NCBI RefSeq assembly: GCF_001083785.1
Contig: NZ_LAVL01000001.1
Location: 62,001 to 126,000, forward strand
Length of the DNA stretch: 64,000 nucleotides
From: Nonomuraea sp. SBT364
GTDB lineage: Bacteria; Actinomycetota; Actinomycetes; Streptosporangiales; Streptosporangiaceae
Direction: 5' to 3'
Shown here one piece after another: positions 26,492 through 35,828 of this stretch (the stretch's first letter is position 1; every line of letters begins with the position of its first letter). The position numbers were made by a program, and so were the translations under genes. The notes under the pieces are model-generated. The model was not told the DNA's origin. It made no database searches and saw only the letters and a list, made by a program, of their open reading frames with translations.

Positions 26492-26551
26492 GGCCCCATC
26501 GTCCGGCCCGACGGCGGCAGGGGTCTTGAAGATATGGGAACGCTTGCGCCG

Positions 26552-27391
26552 TCAGCCGGACGCCGGTGGCCTGTCGCCGGCTGATCGCCCCCAAGCAGCC
26601 GGTCCTTCGGCACGTAGCCACTCGGTAGGCGTACACCCGGCCATGGCCCGCCATTCCCGGGTGAGGTGCGCCTGGTCGGCGAATCCCGACGCCGCGGCCA
26701 CTGCCGCCAGACTGCCCGTCCCCGCGCGGGCGGCGGCCACGAGCCCGCCGCGGGCGGCCTCGAACCGAAGGAGCCGCTGGTACTCCTTCGGCGTCACCCC
26801 CAACGCGGTGCGGACCGTACCGCTCAGGTGACGCCGGGAGCAGCCGAGAAGCCGAGCCGCCTCCTGCACCCGATCGGCCCGGGACAGTGCCGCCAGCGTG
26901 GCCCGCAGTTCCTGGCCTCCGATGTTCTTCTCGTGCCGGGCCCGGCCGGCGACCAGGGCGTCTTCGACGAGAGCTCGCCGTTGCGGCCAGGACCGGCAGG
27001 CCGCCAGCCGCTCCGGCAGGTCCGCCATCGCCGGGGCCACGTCGGCGAGATCGGCGACCTGCCCGGACAGCGCCGACGCCGGGACCCCCAGCAGCGCGCC
27101 GGCACCCAGCGGGCTGAGCGTCAACCACACGCCGCGCGTGCCGCCCTCCTGCCTCAACTCGGCCGCGTCCAGGTGAAGCCCGGCGACGACGGCCCGGAAC
27201 CGTTTCGGCGCGCCGGGCCGCCCGAGCCACGCGATCTCCATCGAGTCCGCCTCCGGGATCGTGATCGACACCGTGGACGAGGGCAGCCCGCGATGAACGC
27301 CGACCGGACCCGGGCCGAGCTCGTACGCGCTCAGTGTCGCCACGAAGGGCGCCAGAGCCGCGGACCTCTGATGAGCAGGCACGATGGTCAC
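26552..27391 (-). CDS. AraC-family transcriptional regulator
   Basis: 279 residues. A ~150-residue N-terminal effector domain (DUF6597-like) is followed by an AraC HTH domain. Recognition helices occur around VQEAARLLGCSRRHLSGTVR and VAAASGFADQAHLTREWRAM. GTG 27389-27391 start. The neighbouring VOC protein in the same direction is a common target of this group. Effector unknown. Confidence 0.88.
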   Translation of the reverse strand: MTIVPAHQRSAALAPFVATLSAYELGPGPVGVHRGLPSSTVSITIPEADSMEIAWLGRPGAPKRFRAVVAGLHLDAAELRQEGGTRGVWLTLSPLGAGALLGVPASALSGQVADLADVAPAMADLPERLAACRSWPQRRALVEDALVAGRARHEKNIGGQELRATLAALSRADRVQEAARLLGCSRRHLSGTVRTALGVTPKEYQRLLRFEAARGGLVAAARAGTGSLAAVAAASGFADQAHLTREWRAMAGCTPTEWLRAEGPAAWGRSAGDRPPASG

Positions 27392-27617
27392 CCCTCCACA
27401 GTACGGCGGCCCTGCAAGCCGACCGGCGTCCCGGCCGTGCGGGTGCCGCCGGGTACTCCTGGGCGTTCAGCGCAACATGAGGAGTTTTCACTACAAGTAG
27501 CAGCACGATAACAAACAGTGGCCAGGTGGGCGGCGAATTCCCCGCTTCATGGAGGATCGCCCCCCGTCATCCCTAGCGGTGCGTGCATGTGCATTCCGAT
27601 CGGAAAGGCGCACACTC

Positions 27618-27944
27618 ATGAGAAACCTCTCCCGTCCTCTGGCCGCGCTGTCCCTCGCCCTGGCCGTGACCGGCGCGGCCTCGACCATGGCGGCCCCGGC
27701 CCTCGCGGCTTCGAACGCGTCGGGCACGTTCTACTACACCGACCTGATCGGCGGCAGCCAGCAGATCCACAACCCCACCCTCGGCCCCTGTCACCTGGTC
27801 TCCACCGTGGGCACCAGCGCCAACAACCTGACCGACGCCACCGCGGTCCTCTACACGGACCTCAGCTGCGCGCTGCTCGCCAACCCGGTGCCGCCGGGCA
27901 GCAACATCACCTTCGTCTTCAAGTCCTTCCGCTTCATCCAGTGA
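27618..27944 (+). CDS. Small secreted protein, unknown function
   Basis: 108 residues. Start ATG 27618 gives a clean signal peptide (MRNLSRPLAALSLALAV, cleavage after PALAA). The mature ~75 residues are beta-rich with two Cys (GPCHLV, LSCALL) that probably form one disulfide. GAAAGG precedes the start. An upstream in-frame ATG at 27549 would spoil the signal peptide. No known family. Confidence 0.75.
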   Translation: MRNLSRPLAALSLALAVTGAASTMAAPALAASNASGTFYYTDLIGGSQQIHNPTLGPCHLVSTVGTSANNLTDATAVLYTDLSCALLANPVPPGSNITFVFKSFRFIQ

Positions 27945-28005
27945 CCCTGCTGAGGGCAGGATGGGGGTGACCGCGTCCTGATTCGCCGCAGTGAGAGGCC
28001 CGCTG

Positions 28006-28476
28006 GTGTCGACCATCTACACGCTCCATCTCCCGGCCAGTGTCGGAGTCACCGCGCCCATGGAATTCGTCACCGCGGCGCTCGGGACGCGGCGGACGGG
28101 ACTGATCTTCTGGGAGGACGACCTCGACGAGCGCGACATCCAGGACAGTGCCGAAGACGACGTGTTCTACGACATCAACGAGAGCCTGGTGGGCGAGCGG
28201 CTGACCGTAGGAGTGACGTTCCAGCTCAAGGGTGGCGGCGCCCGGCGCGACTTCCCGGACATGATCGCCACGTCTCTGGCGTTCCTGACCACGCACCCTG
28301 ACGTGCCCGGCTTCTTCGCCTTCAACGGCGAGGTCATCCTGTTCCAGCGCCTGCCCGGCGGCGAGCTGATGCTGGACGAGAGCTGGCGTGAGTACGCGGC
28401 AGAGGACGACGACCCCGATCTCGACGCGGTCGCCGGCGCGCTCCCGGTCCGCCGGCTGGAGCAGGCCTGGCTGTAA
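28006..28476 (+). CDS. SitI3-like hypothetical protein
   Basis: 156 residues from GTG 28006 (GAGAGG seven bases before it), acidic, with no signal peptide. The pattern of an N-terminal beta strand (YTLHLPAS), a central GVTFQLKGG segment and a late FFAFNGEVILFQRLPGGEL resembles the SitI3 family, whose founding member is a Myxococcus immunity-type protein. No toxin gene is evident beside it. Assignment is tentative. Confidence 0.65.
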   Translation: MSTIYTLHLPASVGVTAPMEFVTAALGTRRTGLIFWEDDLDERDIQDSAEDDVFYDINESLVGERLTVGVTFQLKGGGARRDFPDMIATSLAFLTTHPDVPGFFAFNGEVILFQRLPGGELMLDESWREYAAEDDDPDLDAVAGALPVRRLEQAWL

Positions 28477-28615
28477 AGAGATGATCGATCGACCACGGAC
28501 GTTAACCAGCCATCGGCGGTTCAAGGACGAGCGGGAACCCTGGAGGCCATGGCGGGCCGGAACGGTGCGGCGGCTCTCCTGCTCGCCCGGATAGGCGAGC
28601 AGGCCCGCCTCGGCG

Positions 28616-29869
28616 TTACCGTTGTGGCTCCCGTCTGAAGGTGACGTTCGAGCTGTAGCCGAACCCGCCACCCCGGACTGTGTTCGCGTAGACCGCGACA
28701 TCGCTGACCGGGAGCTGGGCGTTGGTGGCATTCACCCCGATCGCGGGACGGGTCGACCCGTCGACCAGCGTGACGTCGTTGCCCATGATGTCGACCGTCT
28801 CGTTCGGATTCGGGTTGATCGACTTCACGTAGACGCCGCCCCAGCACGCCCTGATCGTGTTCTCGCGGATGACGACCCGGGAGGTGTTCATCGGGCCGAT
28901 CGCGTCCCACTTCGCGTGCTCGATCAGGTTGCGTTCGATCCACACATCGCTGTGCACCGCGCCGGCAGCGCCGGTGTGCGAGCCGGTGAGCTTGCCCCAG
29001 CCCGGATGGTCCCGCGACGGTCCGCAGTAGTTGTCGATGATCCGGATGTCGGTGGTCGGGGTGTTGTCGGCGACCCCGCCCCAGGTGATGCCGGCGAAGG
29101 CCAGGTCGAGCTGGATCGCCTCGCCGTGCCACAGCCCGGCCGTCGGCGCCTCGACCCAGCCTTCGAACCGGCATTCGCTGACGGTCGCCGTGCGGACGGC
29201 GTTCAGCTCGACCCCGTGCCACCATTTGACGTTGCGTACGGTGACTCCGGACAGCTCGACGTGGTGGGTGTGTTCGAAGGTGATCGCGTTCATCGGCGGC
29301 GCGGCCGTCGCCCGGGCGCGATCATCACCGGCCGCGTTCCGTACGAAGTGCGCCGTCGGGTCCCAGATGCCGCCCTCCAGCCGGATGTTGCCGGCCGCCT
29401 GGTGGCCGGTGCAGTCGTCGGGCACGTCGTTGATCAGTAACGTTGCCTCGCGGGAGTTCACCACCCCGACGCTGACGAACGAATCCGGGTAGGTAGGCTC
29501 CGGGGAGTGCTGGTTCTTGTCCTTGTGGTACGTCTGCGGCTTGACCGCCACGTCGGAGGTGAAGGTGGCGCCGTCCGCCCGCAGCGTGGTGTTCCCGCCG
29601 ATCACCAGGGGCCGTTTCAGCACGTGGACGCCCGCCGGGGCGATCACGACACAACGCCCACCGGCGTCGCGTTCCAGGCTCCGGTCGCCGCGGGCGGCGA
29701 GGTTGAGCAGCCGGCGCAGCTTGCGCACGCTGTCGGACTCGCCCGCTACCGCCGGGTTCGGGTCGCGCCCGCTCGGTGCGGCCTGCGCCGCCGAGGCGCC
29801 GCCGGTCGTCAACACCGTGGCTCCGCCCAGTACACCGGCCGCGAGCGCGGCCCGTCGACTCACTGGCAT
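28616..29869 (-). CDS. Tat-exported right-handed beta-helix protein, putative polysaccharide lyase/hydrolase
   Basis: 417 residues. The Tat signal (SRRAALAAGVLGG) precedes a pectate-lyase-like parallel beta-helix with repeated N/D-rich turns (VSECRFEG, IRIIDNYCGP, VVIRENTIRACWGG, VAVYANTVRGG). ATG 29867-29869 follows AAGGGGAACGAC. It is homologous to the cytoplasmic-looking beta-helix protein at 33679. The two share LEGGIWD/VEGGIWD, then EAIQLDLA/EAVSLDLA, then IRIIDN/VRVIDN. It lies downstream of the importer genes on the same strand, so it probably degrades an extracellular polysaccharide. Catalytic residues not identified. Confidence 0.82.
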   Translation of the reverse strand: MPVSRRAALAAGVLGGATVLTTGGASAAQAAPSGRDPNPAVAGESDSVRKLRRLLNLAARGDRSLERDAGGRCVVIAPAGVHVLKRPLVIGGNTTLRADGATFTSDVAVKPQTYHKDKNQHSPEPTYPDSFVSVGVVNSREATLLINDVPDDCTGHQAAGNIRLEGGIWDPTAHFVRNAAGDDRARATAAPPMNAITFEHTHHVELSGVTVRNVKWWHGVELNAVRTATVSECRFEGWVEAPTAGLWHGEAIQLDLAFAGITWGGVADNTPTTDIRIIDNYCGPSRDHPGWGKLTGSHTGAAGAVHSDVWIERNLIEHAKWDAIGPMNTSRVVIRENTIRACWGGVYVKSINPNPNETVDIMGNDVTLVDGSTRPAIGVNATNAQLPVSDVAVYANTVRGGGFGYSSNVTFRREPQR

Positions 29870-29904
29870 GTCGTTCCCCTTCTGAGGTTGAGAAATGGCG
29901 GTGG

Positions 29905-31605
29905 TCAGCTCCGCTTCAGCTGCTCCTGGAACTCCCTGCGGATCTGGTCGCCTCCCTGGCCGCGCCAGGCCTGGCGGTACTTCTCGATGTCGCTCAGCGG
30001 CCTGGAGCCGACCACGATCTGGTTGATGTAGGTGGTGAAGAGCTGATCGAGCTGGGCGCCGCGCGCGCTCTGGGTCTCCGACTGAAGCCCTTCGACCGGG
30101 CTGGCGACGGACTGGCGGACCATCTGGGAGTTGATCTCCACGCAGTCCTCGGCGGCCGGGAAGATCCAGCTCTGCGGTGTCAGCCCGTAGGCGATGGCTC
30201 CCTTGTCCGCGTCGAGGTTGGTGCCCTCGACCGGGACCGGCTCCCCGTCGGCCCCACGGGTGAAGTAGTCGCCGTCGGCTCCCCAGCCCTGGTAGTACCA
30301 CTCCTCACTGCCCACGGGGCCGCGCCGCCAGTTGAACAGCCGCAGGATCTCGGCCAGCCGATCCTTGTCCTGGGCGGCCTTGGCCGAGATCGCGTTGATG
30401 CCGAAGGCCCCGGCCGTCCTGCGGAAGACCGCCTTGGCCGCCCCGTCGTGACCGGGCGGGACGAACGCGGCGAAGGCGCCGTCCAGCTTGGCGACCACCT
30501 TGCCGAACTGGGAGTTCGGACGGTAGAAGTTCGCCGCCGAGTCCACCGCCATGCCGACCTGGCCTTGTACGACGAAGGCCCGGTAACGGTCGGTCTGGCT
30601 GCCCAGCGCCAGCGCGTCGGGATGCATCCCGCCGTTCTTCCACAGCTTGACCAGCCAGGCGATCGCCGCCTCGAACTGCGGGGTCTCGAAGGCATGGGTG
30701 AGCGTGCCGCCTTCGTACGCCCAGTTGTTGGGCACGCCGAACATGCCGTAGGCCAGGTCAAGGGCCATCCCCGGAAACGCCGTCAGTCCCCAGGTCTTCT
30801 TGGCCCCCTCCGGCGCCCCCTTCGTCATCGCGACCAGGAGCTCAGCCGTCTCGTCGGCGTCGGCAGGCGGCTTGGGGAAGCCGAGCTTCTCCGCCCAGTC
30901 CTTTCGATACCGGAACTCGAGCAGCTCAACGGGTACGTCGATCGGGACGCCCCACAACCCGCCGTTGATGGTGCAGGCCCGCCACTGCTCGGTACGGACG
31001 TTGGCCAGGTTGGCGTACTCCAGCACCTTGTCGCCGGACAGGATCTCGCTCAGGTCGGCGAACGCGCCCTGTTTGATGGCTTTCAGGCAGCCCGCGGAGA
31101 AGATCTCGCCGTACCGGCCGCCCGCGAGCTGGACCACCTCGGGCAGGTCGCCGCCGGCCAGCATGGTGGCGAACTTCGCGTCGTAGTTGCCGGCCGACGC
31201 CTCCGTCACCTTGAAGTCGACGCCGAGACGTTCGTTGAGCCCCTGCCACCACCGGTTGCCGTCGAGCGGGGTCGCCGGCGGCCCCCAGGTCAGGTGGAAA
31301 TGCCGGACGGTGCCGCCTCGGCCGGGTATCTCGGCGACGGTCCTGGTCAGCTTCTCCGGCATCGACGGATAGGCCGTCGGGACACCGGGCACGTCCGGGA
31401 CGATGGCCCCCGGATAGACCGGCGGCGCGACGTACTTCGGTGGCGGCACCGCTGCCTTCTTCGCGCCGGACGGTGCGGCGCCACCGGACGCGCAGCCGGT
31501 CAGGGCGGCCCCGGCGACGGCGCCCAGCCCGAGGCCGAGCGCGGCCCGCCGGCTCATCATGGGGACGCCACCTCCGGCGCGCGGGAACTTGAACTGTGCG
31601 GACAT
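29905..31605 (-). CDS. ABC polysaccharide importer, solute-binding lipoprotein (LplA-like)
   Basis: 566 residues, long for a binding protein and typical of the LplA/YtcQ group. An N-terminal Tat-like RR motif (SRRAALGLGLG) and lipobox LTGC (Cys38) suggest a Tat-exported lipoprotein. ATG 31603-31605 follows GGGAG. It lies with permeases at 31672 and 32559 and the exported beta-helix enzyme, so it should bind oligosaccharides released by that enzyme. Confidence 0.9.
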   Translation of the reverse strand: MSAQFKFPRAGGGVPMMSRRAALGLGLGAVAGAALTGCASGGAAPSGAKKAAVPPPKYVAPPVYPGAIVPDVPGVPTAYPSMPEKLTRTVAEIPGRGGTVRHFHLTWGPPATPLDGNRWWQGLNERLGVDFKVTEASAGNYDAKFATMLAGGDLPEVVQLAGGRYGEIFSAGCLKAIKQGAFADLSEILSGDKVLEYANLANVRTEQWRACTINGGLWGVPIDVPVELLEFRYRKDWAEKLGFPKPPADADETAELLVAMTKGAPEGAKKTWGLTAFPGMALDLAYGMFGVPNNWAYEGGTLTHAFETPQFEAAIAWLVKLWKNGGMHPDALALGSQTDRYRAFVVQGQVGMAVDSAANFYRPNSQFGKVVAKLDGAFAAFVPPGHDGAAKAVFRRTAGAFGINAISAKAAQDKDRLAEILRLFNWRRGPVGSEEWYYQGWGADGDYFTRGADGEPVPVEGTNLDADKGAIAYGLTPQSWIFPAAEDCVEINSQMVRQSVASPVEGLQSETQSARGAQLDQLFTTYINQIVVGSRPLSDIEKYRQAWRGQGGDQIRREFQEQLKRS

Positions 31606-31671
31606 GCTGAACTCCCAACAAGTCGGTCAGGGGCACGAACTGGCGGCAGGTGACAGCAGCGCTGCGGGTGG

Positions 31672-32559
31672 TCAGCCCTTGACGGCGCCGGTCAGCACAC
31701 CCTTGGTGAAGTACTTCTGCAGGAACGGGTAGACGATCAGGATCGGGACCGTGGCCATCACGACAACCGCCATCTGCACGGACTGGCTGGAGGGCAGGTT
31801 GTACATCTCGGTGTTGTTCATCGAGCTCATCGACGCCCCCTGGAGGACGTACGAGTTCAGCACGAGCTGAATCGGCCACTTCGAGGAGTCGTTGAGGTAG
31901 AGCATCGCGTTGAAGAACGAGTTCCAGTAGGACACGGCGTAGAACAGGCCGATCACGGCCAGCACCGCCTTGGACAGCGGCAGCACGATCTTGATGAAGA
32001 TGCTCAACTCCCCCGCGCCGTCCATCCGCGCGGCCTCGAAGAGCTCCCGCGGCAACTGCATGAAGAAGTTGCGCATGACCACGACGTTGAAGGCCGACGC
32101 CAGCACGGGGATGATCAGCGCCCAGTAGGAGTCGAGCAGTCCGAACGCCTTCACCACCAGGTAGTTCGGGATGATGCCGGCGCTGAAGATCATCGTCAGC
32201 AGGACCAGGTAGAGGGCCGCCCGGACCCCCGGGACCTGCCGGGTCTTGGTGAGCCCGTAGGCGAGGGTCGCGGTGACGGCCAGCGACAGCGCCGTGCCGA
32301 CCAGCGTGATCAGAGTGGAGACGATCAGCGACCGCAGTACGATCCCACCCTCGAAGATCGTGCTGTAGGACGAGAAGCTCCACTCGCTCGGGATCAGGCC
32401 GGCCGTCGTCGTGGCGTCCGGGCCGGCGAACGAGTTCAGGATCACGTAGGCCAACGGGTAGATCATGACCAGCAGGATCAGGCCGATCAGGATCCCCTTG
32501 ATCGTCGTCACGAAACGGTTCGGCGGTTCGACCCAGGCCGGCCGAGTGGATGACGTCAT
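31672..32559 (-). CDS. ABC polysaccharide importer, permease (YtcP-like)
   Basis: 295 residues, six predicted membrane helices. The EAA-type loop reads FEAARMDGAGELSIFIKIVL. ATG 32557-32559 overlaps the upstream stop by one base (TGATG). It forms the importer pore with the 32559 permease. No ATPase is encoded nearby, so a shared one is expected. Confidence 0.93.
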   Translation of the reverse strand: MTSSTRPAWVEPPNRFVTTIKGILIGLILLVMIYPLAYVILNSFAGPDATTTAGLIPSEWSFSSYSTIFEGGIVLRSLIVSTLITLVGTALSLAVTATLAYGLTKTRQVPGVRAALYLVLLTMIFSAGIIPNYLVVKAFGLLDSYWALIIPVLASAFNVVVMRNFFMQLPRELFEAARMDGAGELSIFIKIVLPLSKAVLAVIGLFYAVSYWNSFFNAMLYLNDSSKWPIQLVLNSYVLQGASMSSMNNTEMYNLPSSQSVQMAVVVMATVPILIVYPFLQKYFTKGVLTGAVKG

Positions 32560-33545
32560 CAGAACAGTCCTTCGCTGCCGGCGCGCCGCGCGATCCGATT
32601 CGCGGCGACGATCATCAGGGTGCCGATGGCGCCTTTGAGCAGGCCGGCGGCCGCGCCGATGCCCCAGTCGCCGCCGAGCACCCCGCGGTAGTAGACGAAC
32701 GTGTCCAGCACCTGCGCCGCTTCGGCTCCGACGGAGGGCTGTTGCAACAGGATCTGCTCGAACCCGACGGACAGAACGTCGCCCAGTTTGAGGATGAGCA
32801 GCAGCACCATCACCGGCAGGATCCCCGGAAGGGTGATGTGCCAGGTGCGGCGCAGGGATCCCGCCCCGTCCACGGCGGCCGACTCGTACAACTGAGGGGG
32901 GATCGAGGCGATGGCGGCGAAGAAGATGATCGTCCCCCACCCCACGTCCTTCCAGATCACCTGTGAGGTCAGCAGGATCTTGAACGTGTCGGCGTTCGCC
33001 ATCACGTTGACGCTGCCGAGCCCCAGTTGCTGGAACAGATCGGCCAAGGCGCCCGCACCGCCCAGAACCTGTTGCCAGACGGCGATCACGATCACCCAGG
33101 ACAGGAAGTGCGGCAGGTACACGACGGTCTGCACCATGCGCTTGATCCGCTCGCTGAGCAGCGAGTTGAGCAGCAGCGCCAGCACGATCGGCGCGGGGAA
33201 GGCGAACGCGATCTGCAGGAACGAAATGATCAGGGTGTTGCGGACGGTGCTGACGAACTCCGGATCGCCGAACAGCTTGGCGAAGTTGTCCAGCCCGGAC
33301 CACGTCGAGCCGCTCAGCCCCAGGAACGGCGAGTAGTCCATGAAGGCGATCGAGACGCCGGCCAACGGAAGGTAGTGAAAGGCCAGGAAGTAGAGCATTC
33401 CCGGCAACAGCAGCAGGTAGATCACCTTGTGCCGTCGCAGGGCCCGCGCAAGTCGTCGCATCCGTCCGGAGGGCGGGGACGACCGCGGGTTCGGACGGAT
33501 CGGGGGCGTCGCGCCGGGATGAGCGACGACGGCCGCACGGTCCAT
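32559..33545 (-). CDS. ABC polysaccharide importer, permease (LplB-like)
   Basis: 328 residues with a ~40-residue basic cytoplasmic N-terminus, six helices and the EAA loop YESAAVDGAGSLRRTWHITL. Characteristic LplB segments are HKVIYLLLLPGMLYFLAFHY and VYLPHFLSWVIV. ATG 33543-33545 follows GGGAGGGACAGG. First gene of the importer operon, divergent from the 33679 beta-helix gene. Confidence 0.93.
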   Translation of the reverse strand: MDRAAVVAHPGATPPIRPNPRSSPPSGRMRRLARALRRHKVIYLLLLPGMLYFLAFHYLPLAGVSIAFMDYSPFLGLSGSTWSGLDNFAKLFGDPEFVSTVRNTLIISFLQIAFAFPAPIVLALLLNSLLSERIKRMVQTVVYLPHFLSWVIVIAVWQQVLGGAGALADLFQQLGLGSVNVMANADTFKILLTSQVIWKDVGWGTIIFFAAIASIPPQLYESAAVDGAGSLRRTWHITLPGILPVMVLLLILKLGDVLSVGFEQILLQQPSVGAEAAQVLDTFVYYRGVLGGDWGIGAAAGLLKGAIGTLMIVAANRIARRAGSEGLF

Positions 33546-33605
33546 CCTGTCCCTCCCCTGAATGGACGTCACGGCATCATCCTCTGTCTCGACCACCACG
33601 TACTT

Positions 33606-33630
33606 CAACGTTACAGTTGGCACGTTAACA
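33606..33630. promoter_or_regulatory. Possible shared operator region between divergent polysaccharide operons
   Basis: The 133 bp region between the divergent starts (33545 and 33679) contains AACGTTAC and CACGTTAAC. Their ACGTTA cores are direct repeats 14 bases apart (33608 and 33622), and each has partial dyad symmetry. It is a candidate site for the LacI-family protein at 34719. Weak evidence. Confidence 0.35.
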
Positions 33631-33678
33631 CCGGCCGGACGAGCCGTAAATAACAGTTTCGGCAAGACGGAGGCGTAC

Positions 33679-34719
33679 GTGACAGATCGAGCCGTGGTCG
33701 AGGTCGTTCGGCGGAGCGGGGCGCAGGACGAGCGCGTGTTGCAGCAGGCACTGGACGAGATGGCCAGGTCCGCAGGTGGGCGGGTGATCGTCGGCCCCGG
33801 GGAGTGGCAGCTCCGCGAGGCGCCGTTGCGGGTGCACGCCGGCACTCGTCTGACGCTCACACCCGCGACGCGCCTCGTGCGGACCGGACCGATCGAGACG
33901 ATGCTGACCAACGGCCCGTACGGCTCCGGCCGGACCGTCGGCGCTCATGACGGGCCCGGGAACATCGTGGTCGAGGGCGGCATCTGGGATGTGAACGGCT
34001 TCGACAATCCCCTGCCGTCCTTCGGCATGGTGTTCAACCACGCGAGGGACGTCCAGGTTCGCGATCTGGAGATCCGGAACATGCCCGAGTGGCACGCCAT
34101 CGAGACGAACTCGACCTGCAACGTGACGATCTCCGGCTGTCGCTTCGTCACCGGCATCGCTCGCCGGCCGCACGCCTACCAGACGGAGGCGGTGAGCCTC
34201 GATCTGGCCGCCCCGGGGCTGACGGCCTGGGGCGCCGAGGACGACACCCACAGCAGTCACGTCCGTGTGATCGACAACTTCTGCTCCGGCTATCCGACCT
34301 TCGTCGGCTGTCACACGGGGCATCCGGGTCTCCAGCACAGTTCGGTCGTGATCGCGAACAACACCGCCACCGACCTGTCGTGCTGGGCGGTCAACCTGAC
34401 CAACACCAGCACCGTTTCGATCACCGCGAACGCCTTCACCGGTACCGCCGCCGGGATCCGGATCAGGACCGGCGGTGACCGGCGGGTGACCGGCGTCGCG
34501 ATCACCGGCAACGTGGTGAGCTGCACCAGCGGGCCTGCGGTCCACCTGGACGCCGCGATCGGCGGGAAGATCGCGGCGACGGTCGTCAGCGGCAACTCGC
34601 TCAGCTCGCCGACGCTGCCGATCATCGAGCGCAGTGGCACAATAGAAGCCGTGCTGGGACCCAACGCGGGAGACTCCAACGCCGACGAGGGCGAGCCGAT
34701 GGCGAGCCGGGGCGCCTGA
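33679..34719 (+). CDS. Beta-helix protein without signal peptide, intracellular homologue of the exported one
   Basis: 346 residues. I chose GTG 33679, preceded by ACGGAGGC; a longer frame reaches upstream into the promoter region. It shares with the exported protein at 28616 the order GGIWD, NMPEWHAIE (NVKWWHGVE there), EAVSLDLA and VRVIDNFCSG. It lacks any export signal, so it may process imported fragments. Its stop overlaps the LacI gene start by one base. Confidence 0.8.
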   Translation: MTDRAVVEVVRRSGAQDERVLQQALDEMARSAGGRVIVGPGEWQLREAPLRVHAGTRLTLTPATRLVRTGPIETMLTNGPYGSGRTVGAHDGPGNIVVEGGIWDVNGFDNPLPSFGMVFNHARDVQVRDLEIRNMPEWHAIETNSTCNVTISGCRFVTGIARRPHAYQTEAVSLDLAAPGLTAWGAEDDTHSSHVRVIDNFCSGYPTFVGCHTGHPGLQHSSVVIANNTATDLSCWAVNLTNTSTVSITANAFTGTAAGIRIRTGGDRRVTGVAITGNVVSCTSGPAVHLDAAIGGKIAATVVSGNSLSSPTLPIIERSGTIEAVLGPNAGDSNADEGEPMASRGA

Positions 34720-35732
34720 TGCCCAGGATGTCCAGCGGTCCGACCCTCAAGGGGCTGGCGGCGATCATCGGCATCAGCCCGACCGCGGTCAGCATGGCCC
34801 TCAACGGGCGCCCCGGGGTGAGTGACGAGCTTCGGGAGCGCGTGCGAGCGGTCGCCGAGGAGCAGGGCTACCGGCCGAACTTCGCCGCGCGCGCGCTCCG
34901 GGTCGAGCGCTCCAACATGCTCGGACTGATCAGCCGCAACCTGAGCAACCCCGGCTATCTGCGCCTGATCGACGGCTTCAGCGGTGCGGCCGAGGAGCGC
35001 GGCTATCAGGTCCTGGTCGGCACCTCGGACCTCGACCGGTCACGCGAGATCAGCATGATCAGGGCCATGACGAACCGGCAGCTCGACGGGCTGGCGATCG
35101 CGCCGATCGACGGCGAGGCCGTGCTGGCGACCTGGCAGGGCGAATCCGACCGTCCCATGGTGCTGGTCAACTCGGCACGCAGCGCCAGGTCGTCGGCGGT
35201 GATGAGCATCAGCGGCAACGCGTCCCAGGCGGTCCGGTCGGCCGTTGACCATCTTCTCGGACTCGGGCATCGCCGGATCGGTCTGCTCACCAATCCGGGA
35301 CTGTCGTCGGCATCGGAACGGGTGTCCCTGTTCCGTCGGATGATGAGGACCGCGGGGCTTCCGTCTCGGGTCATCTCCGGCAGCACCGCCGACGAAACGG
35401 TCGAGCGAGTGGTGCGCGCACTCGCCAGAGATGATCGTCCGACCGCCGTCTTCACCGACAGCGACCTGCTGGCGCACTACGTCTACGATGCCGCGATCGA
35501 AGCCGGGCTCCGGATCCCGCACGACCTCAGCGTCGTCGGTCATGACGATCTGCCGACGTCGCACCTGCTCGGCCCGGCGCTGACGACAGTCGCGGTCGAT
35601 CGGTTCGAGATCGGACGGCAGGCGGCGACGATGCTGATCGGCGCCCTGAACGGGGACGAGATCGAGCGACCCCATCGAGAGCTCCCGGTCGAGCTCAAGA
35701 TCCGGAAGTCAACGGCCCAGCCGGCCGGCTGA
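34719..35732 (+). CDS. LacI-family transcriptional regulator of the polysaccharide locus
   Basis: 337 residues. HTH segment LKGLAAIIGISPTAVSMALN, hinge NFAARALRVERSNMLG, then a full sugar-binding effector domain ending in the LacI-typical VVGHDDLPTSHLLGPALTTV. ATG 34719 overlaps the upstream stop. It is placed to control both divergent polysaccharide operons. Confidence 0.93.
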   Translation: MPRMSSGPTLKGLAAIIGISPTAVSMALNGRPGVSDELRERVRAVAEEQGYRPNFAARALRVERSNMLGLISRNLSNPGYLRLIDGFSGAAEERGYQVLVGTSDLDRSREISMIRAMTNRQLDGLAIAPIDGEAVLATWQGESDRPMVLVNSARSARSSAVMSISGNASQAVRSAVDHLLGLGHRRIGLLTNPGLSSASERVSLFRRMMRTAGLPSRVISGSTADETVERVVRALARDDRPTAVFTDSDLLAHYVYDAAIEAGLRIPHDLSVVGHDDLPTSHLLGPALTTVAVDRFEIGRQAATMLIGALNGDEIERPHRELPVELKIRKSTAQPAG

Positions 35733-35828
35733 TCCCGCCGGACAGACAAGACCTCACAGCACCAGCCGCGTCGCGACAGACGCAGGCTGTTCGAGTCACG
35801 CGCCGGCACGACAGGAGAAGCAGCCTCG

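Noticed and set aside
28616..30301. Longer open frame upstream of the exported beta-helix gene
   Set aside because: The upstream part is the out-of-frame shadow of the binding-protein gene; the Tat signal and ribosome site mark the start at 29869.
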